From Thiomicrorhabdus sp. zzn3 (GTDB taxonomy: Bacteria; Pseudomonadota; Gammaproteobacteria; Thiomicrospirales; Thiomicrospiraceae): 64,000 nt of DNA. This document shows, in pieces, positions 61,995 through 64,000 of this stretch (its first letter is position 1; each line of letters opens with the position of its first letter). The stretch covers positions 558,001 to 622,000 of the forward strand of contig NZ_JARUQS010000001.1 in the NCBI RefSeq assembly GCF_029767755.1. Direction: 5' to 3'. The translations under genes and the position numbers were made by a program. The notes beneath the pieces were generated by a model, which was not told the DNA's origin, searched no databases, and saw only the letters and a program-made list of their open reading frames with translations.

Positions 61995-63110
61995 ATGTCT
62001 CAAGAACTCTTCTCTTCTCTGGTTGGCAACGGGCCGGCCATGCAAAAAGTCAAAAAACTCATTCAACAGGTTGCTCAAACCGATGCGACCGTCTTGATAT
62101 TAGGAGAGTCGGGAACCGGTAAGGAAGTGGTCGCCCAAACTCTGCATAACGCCTCTTCACGCGCAGGCCGCGCTTTTGTTCCGATTAACTGCGGTGCCAT
62201 TCCAGGCGAGCTTTTGGAAAGTGAGCTGTTTGGACATGAAAAGGGCGCGTTTACCGGGGCGATTACTGCGCGTAAAGGGCGTTTTGAAATGGCGGAAAAA
62301 GGCACCATTTTCTTGGATGAAATTGGTGACATGCCGTTGCCAATGCAAGTCAAATTGTTACGCGTGCTGCAAGAGCGCACCTTTGAGCGTGTTGGTGGGA
62401 ATAAGAGCTTTGAATGTGATGTCCGTGTGGTGGCGGCGACGCATCGAAATCTAGAAGATAATATTGCGGAAGGGTCCTTCCGTGAAGACCTGTTTTATCG
62501 TTTGAATGTCTTTCCTATTGAAATGCCGGCACTCCGAGAGCGCCCGGAAGATATACCTGGCCTGCTTGAATTTATGTTTAACAAGATTCAGGAAAGTGGC
62601 CGTCAGGTGCCTCAGCTGACTGAAAAAGCGCTGATCGCCCTTCAACACTATCAATGGCCGGGTAATGTAAGGGAGTTGGGGAATCTGGCGGAACGCCTTT
62701 CTATTTTATTCCCGGATTTACCCGTCGATTATGATGATTTGCCGCAGCGTTACCAGGTGGAGTTGCCTGAGTCGGCGGCGCTCATTCAAACCGATCCAAA
62801 CGACATTGTACTAAGTGAGACAGAGCCGAATCGCGAGGCCGCTTCCGACGAGACTATTGACGTCGCCAGGCCGGTTGAATCGGGTGTTTTGGACAGTTCT
62901 ACTCCTATGGGGTCAGAACAAAACACGGCCTTTGGTGTTCCAAGTTTGGAAGAGGGGTTAGATCTGAAATCCTACCTGGTCGAGATGGAAGTTCAGCTTA
63001 TCCAGAAAGCGCTCTCGCAAACGGACGGCAATGTCTCTCAGGCGGCTAAACTGTTGCAAACCAACCGAACCACCCTGGTTGAAAAAATCCGTAAATACGA
63101 GTTGAATTAG
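61995..63110 (+). CDS. flrA: FlrA/FleQ-like sigma-54 activator without N-terminal domain
   Basis: 371 residues. The AAA+ domain is complete: Walker [10 protein letters not shown] (37-44), GAFTGA (84-89) for sigma-54 contact, Walker [11 protein letters not shown] (103-112), and arginine-finger region [28 protein letters not shown] Fis-type helix-turn-helix ends the protein ([21 protein letters not shown]). The segments match FleQ/FlrA more than FlrC. The roughly 120-residue N-terminal regulatory domain of those proteins is missing; the linker before the HTH (about 240-320) is long and acidic. Likely master activator of the sigma-54 promoters in this window. Confidence 0.88.
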   Translation: MSQELFSSLVGNGPAMQKVKKLIQQVAQTDATVLILGESGTGKEVVAQTLHNASSRAGRAFVPINCGAIPGELLESELFGHEKGAFTGAITARKGRFEMAEKGTIFLDEIGDMPLPMQVKLLRVLQERTFERVGGNKSFECDVRVVAATHRNLEDNIAEGSFREDLFYRLNVFPIEMPALRERPEDIPGLLEFMFNKIQESGRQVPQLTEKALIALQHYQWPGNVRELGNLAERLSILFPDLPVDYDDLPQRYQVELPESAALIQTDPNDIVLSETEPNREAASDETIDVARPVESGVLDSSTPMGSEQNTAFGVPSLEEGLDLKSYLVEMEVQLIQKALSQTDGNVSQAAKLLQTNRTTLVEKIRKYELN

Positions 63111-63137
63111 GTCAAGAGGCCATTGGGGAGCATTGTT

Positions 63138-64000
63138 GTGCTGAATGAAGTTGAAAAAAGCAGGTTGGCAGAGCTTGAACAGGCGTTTGAACTGTTCAAT
63201 GAAACTTCATTGCAACTCACTCAGGCTTATGAATCGCTTCAGCAACAAGTCGCTGATTTACAGAGGCAGCTGGCGCAAAGTGATCGTGAAAAACGCAAAG
63301 TGGCCGACCGCTTAGGTCGGTTGCTTAAATTATTGCCTGCCGGTGTCATAGTGTTGAATCAGAATGGTCAGGTTATTGAAGTGAATGCCAGCGCAGAGGC
63401 GATTCTCGGTCAAGATGTGATGGGCCGAAGCTGGGACGTGGTGATCAAAAACGCTTTTTTAACGACCAACGATGCTGGCGAACTCATTACTCACGATGGA
63501 AAAATCTTTCAGCTATCGGAAACGCGACTGGATGAAACCTTAGGTAAAATTCTCTTGATTCAAGATGTTACCTCAGCGCGCCATTTGCAAGATCATATAA
63601 ACCGTCATCAGCGCCTGCATTCTATGGGTGAGATGGCCGCTTCTCTCGCCCACCAAATTCGAACCCCATTAGCATCGGCACTGCTTTATGTGTCGCAGAT
63701 GAATTCTGAACAGCTTGATGAAGCAAAACGCACCAAGTTTGTCGATAAAGCCTTACATAGCCTAAAACACCTGGAAGGCCTGGTGAAGGATATGTTGCAA
63801 TATGCTAAGGGTGGAAAAGGCAGTGTGCACCGTATTGAAATCGCTGATTTATTCGAGCGAGTCAAGCAGGCGGTTGAGACCCAAGTTAAAGTAACCGATA
63901 GTGAGTTAACCTTTGCTTCAAATGCATCCGGGGTAGCGATTAACGGTGACCTGGACGGGATGGCGACTGCGTTGCAGAACCTGATTAGCAATGCGATTGA
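63138..64000 (+). CDS. flrB: Flagellar sensor histidine kinase (FlrB/FleS), C-terminus beyond the window
   Basis: At least 287 residues from GTG 63138 (GGGGAG seven bases upstream). N-terminal coiled coil (QAFELFNETSLQLTQAYESLQQQ), a PAS domain (about 62-150, LLPAGVIVLNQNGQVIEVNASAEAILG) and the H-box MGEMAASLAHQIRTPLASAL with the phospho-acceptor His172. The ATPase domain begins at the right edge (NGDLDGMATALQNLISNAI). No membrane segment, as in FlrB. Its response regulator (FlrC) should follow outside the window. Confidence 0.9.
   Translation, partial: MLNEVEKSRLAELEQAFELFNETSLQLTQAYESLQQQVADLQRQLAQSDREKRKVADRLGRLLKLLPAGVIVLNQNGQVIEVNASAEAILGQDVMGRSWDVVIKNAFLTTNDAGELITHDGKIFQLSETRLDETLGKILLIQDVTSARHLQDHINRHQRLHSMGEMAASLAHQIRTPLASALLYVSQMNSEQLDEAKRTKFVDKALHSLKHLEGLVKDMLQYAKGGKGSVHRIEIADLFERVKQAVETQVKVTDSELTFASNASGVAINGDLDGMATALQNLISNAI

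Overview
The window reads as an ordinary chromosomal segment of a motile, polarly flagellated gammaproteobacterium. Gene content (a class I fructose-1,6-bisphosphatase, PEP carboxylase, an Fnr-type regulator, PepN, and sigma-54 plus sigma-28 flagellar control with an FlrA/FlrB pair, FlgP and FlgT) would fit the Thiomicrospira/Hydrogenovibrio group of sulfur oxidisers, but that assignment is inference from content only. No tRNA, rRNA, IS element, prophage or CRISPR array was seen.

Layout. 1-19.7 kb is housekeeping: ppc (cut by the left edge), ppa, fbp, thiI, a MltF-type lytic transglycosylase, a dihydrolipoamide-dehydrogenase-like enzyme, rnr-rlmB, a sugar kinase fused to a Rieske domain, an fnr gene behind a 0.5-kb AT-rich region carrying an inverted pair of perfect DnaA boxes, pal, pepN and an LpoA-like protein. 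19.8-38.2 kb is the first flagellar block: an unknown membrane protein, two small lipoproteins (one FlgP-like), a secreted coiled-coil protein, a PilZ protein, flgN-flgM-flgA on the minus strand, then cheV, flgT, flgBCDE, flgFGH and flgIJKL. An MltC-like transglycosylase follows; it may supply the muramidase missing from the short FlgJ.

39.6-55.6 kb is a nonulosonic acid (legionaminic-acid type) locus: legB, legC, legH, legI, legG, a WbpG/PseA-type amidotransferase with dedicated hisF and hisH paralogues, a second very divergent NeuB-family protein, a small-molecule kinase, a possible glycosyltransferase, a CBS-nucleotidyltransferase (PtmE type), a CMP-nonulosonate synthetase and a Maf flagellin glycosyltransferase. 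It leads straight into two tandem flagellin genes, two flaG genes, fliD, fliS, a fliT-like gene, an flrA-like activator and flrB (cut by the right edge). The simplest reading is that the locus makes an amidino-modified CMP-nonulosonate that Maf attaches to flagellin.

Regulation visible in the sequence: four sigma-54 promoters with exact GG-N10-GC geometry before flgB, flgF, flgI and fliD; a sigma-28 promoter before flgM and a probable one before the first flagellin; and a strong sigma-70 type promoter before the flrA-like gene.

The most unusual features are: (1) the octamer CAGGCCTG, counted 21 times by eye where about one is expected, often with one-sided flanks (CAGGCCTGTTCAGTTTT) and once as an inverted pair forming a terminator-like hairpin, as DNA uptake sequences do; (2) a second NeuB-like enzyme lacking key family residues, next to a kinase and an unknown enzyme; (3) a HisF paralogue with its catalytic Asp130 equivalent changed to Glu; (4) an AT-rich orphan membrane gene inserted between the amidotransferase and hisF; (5) the PfkB-Rieske fusion.
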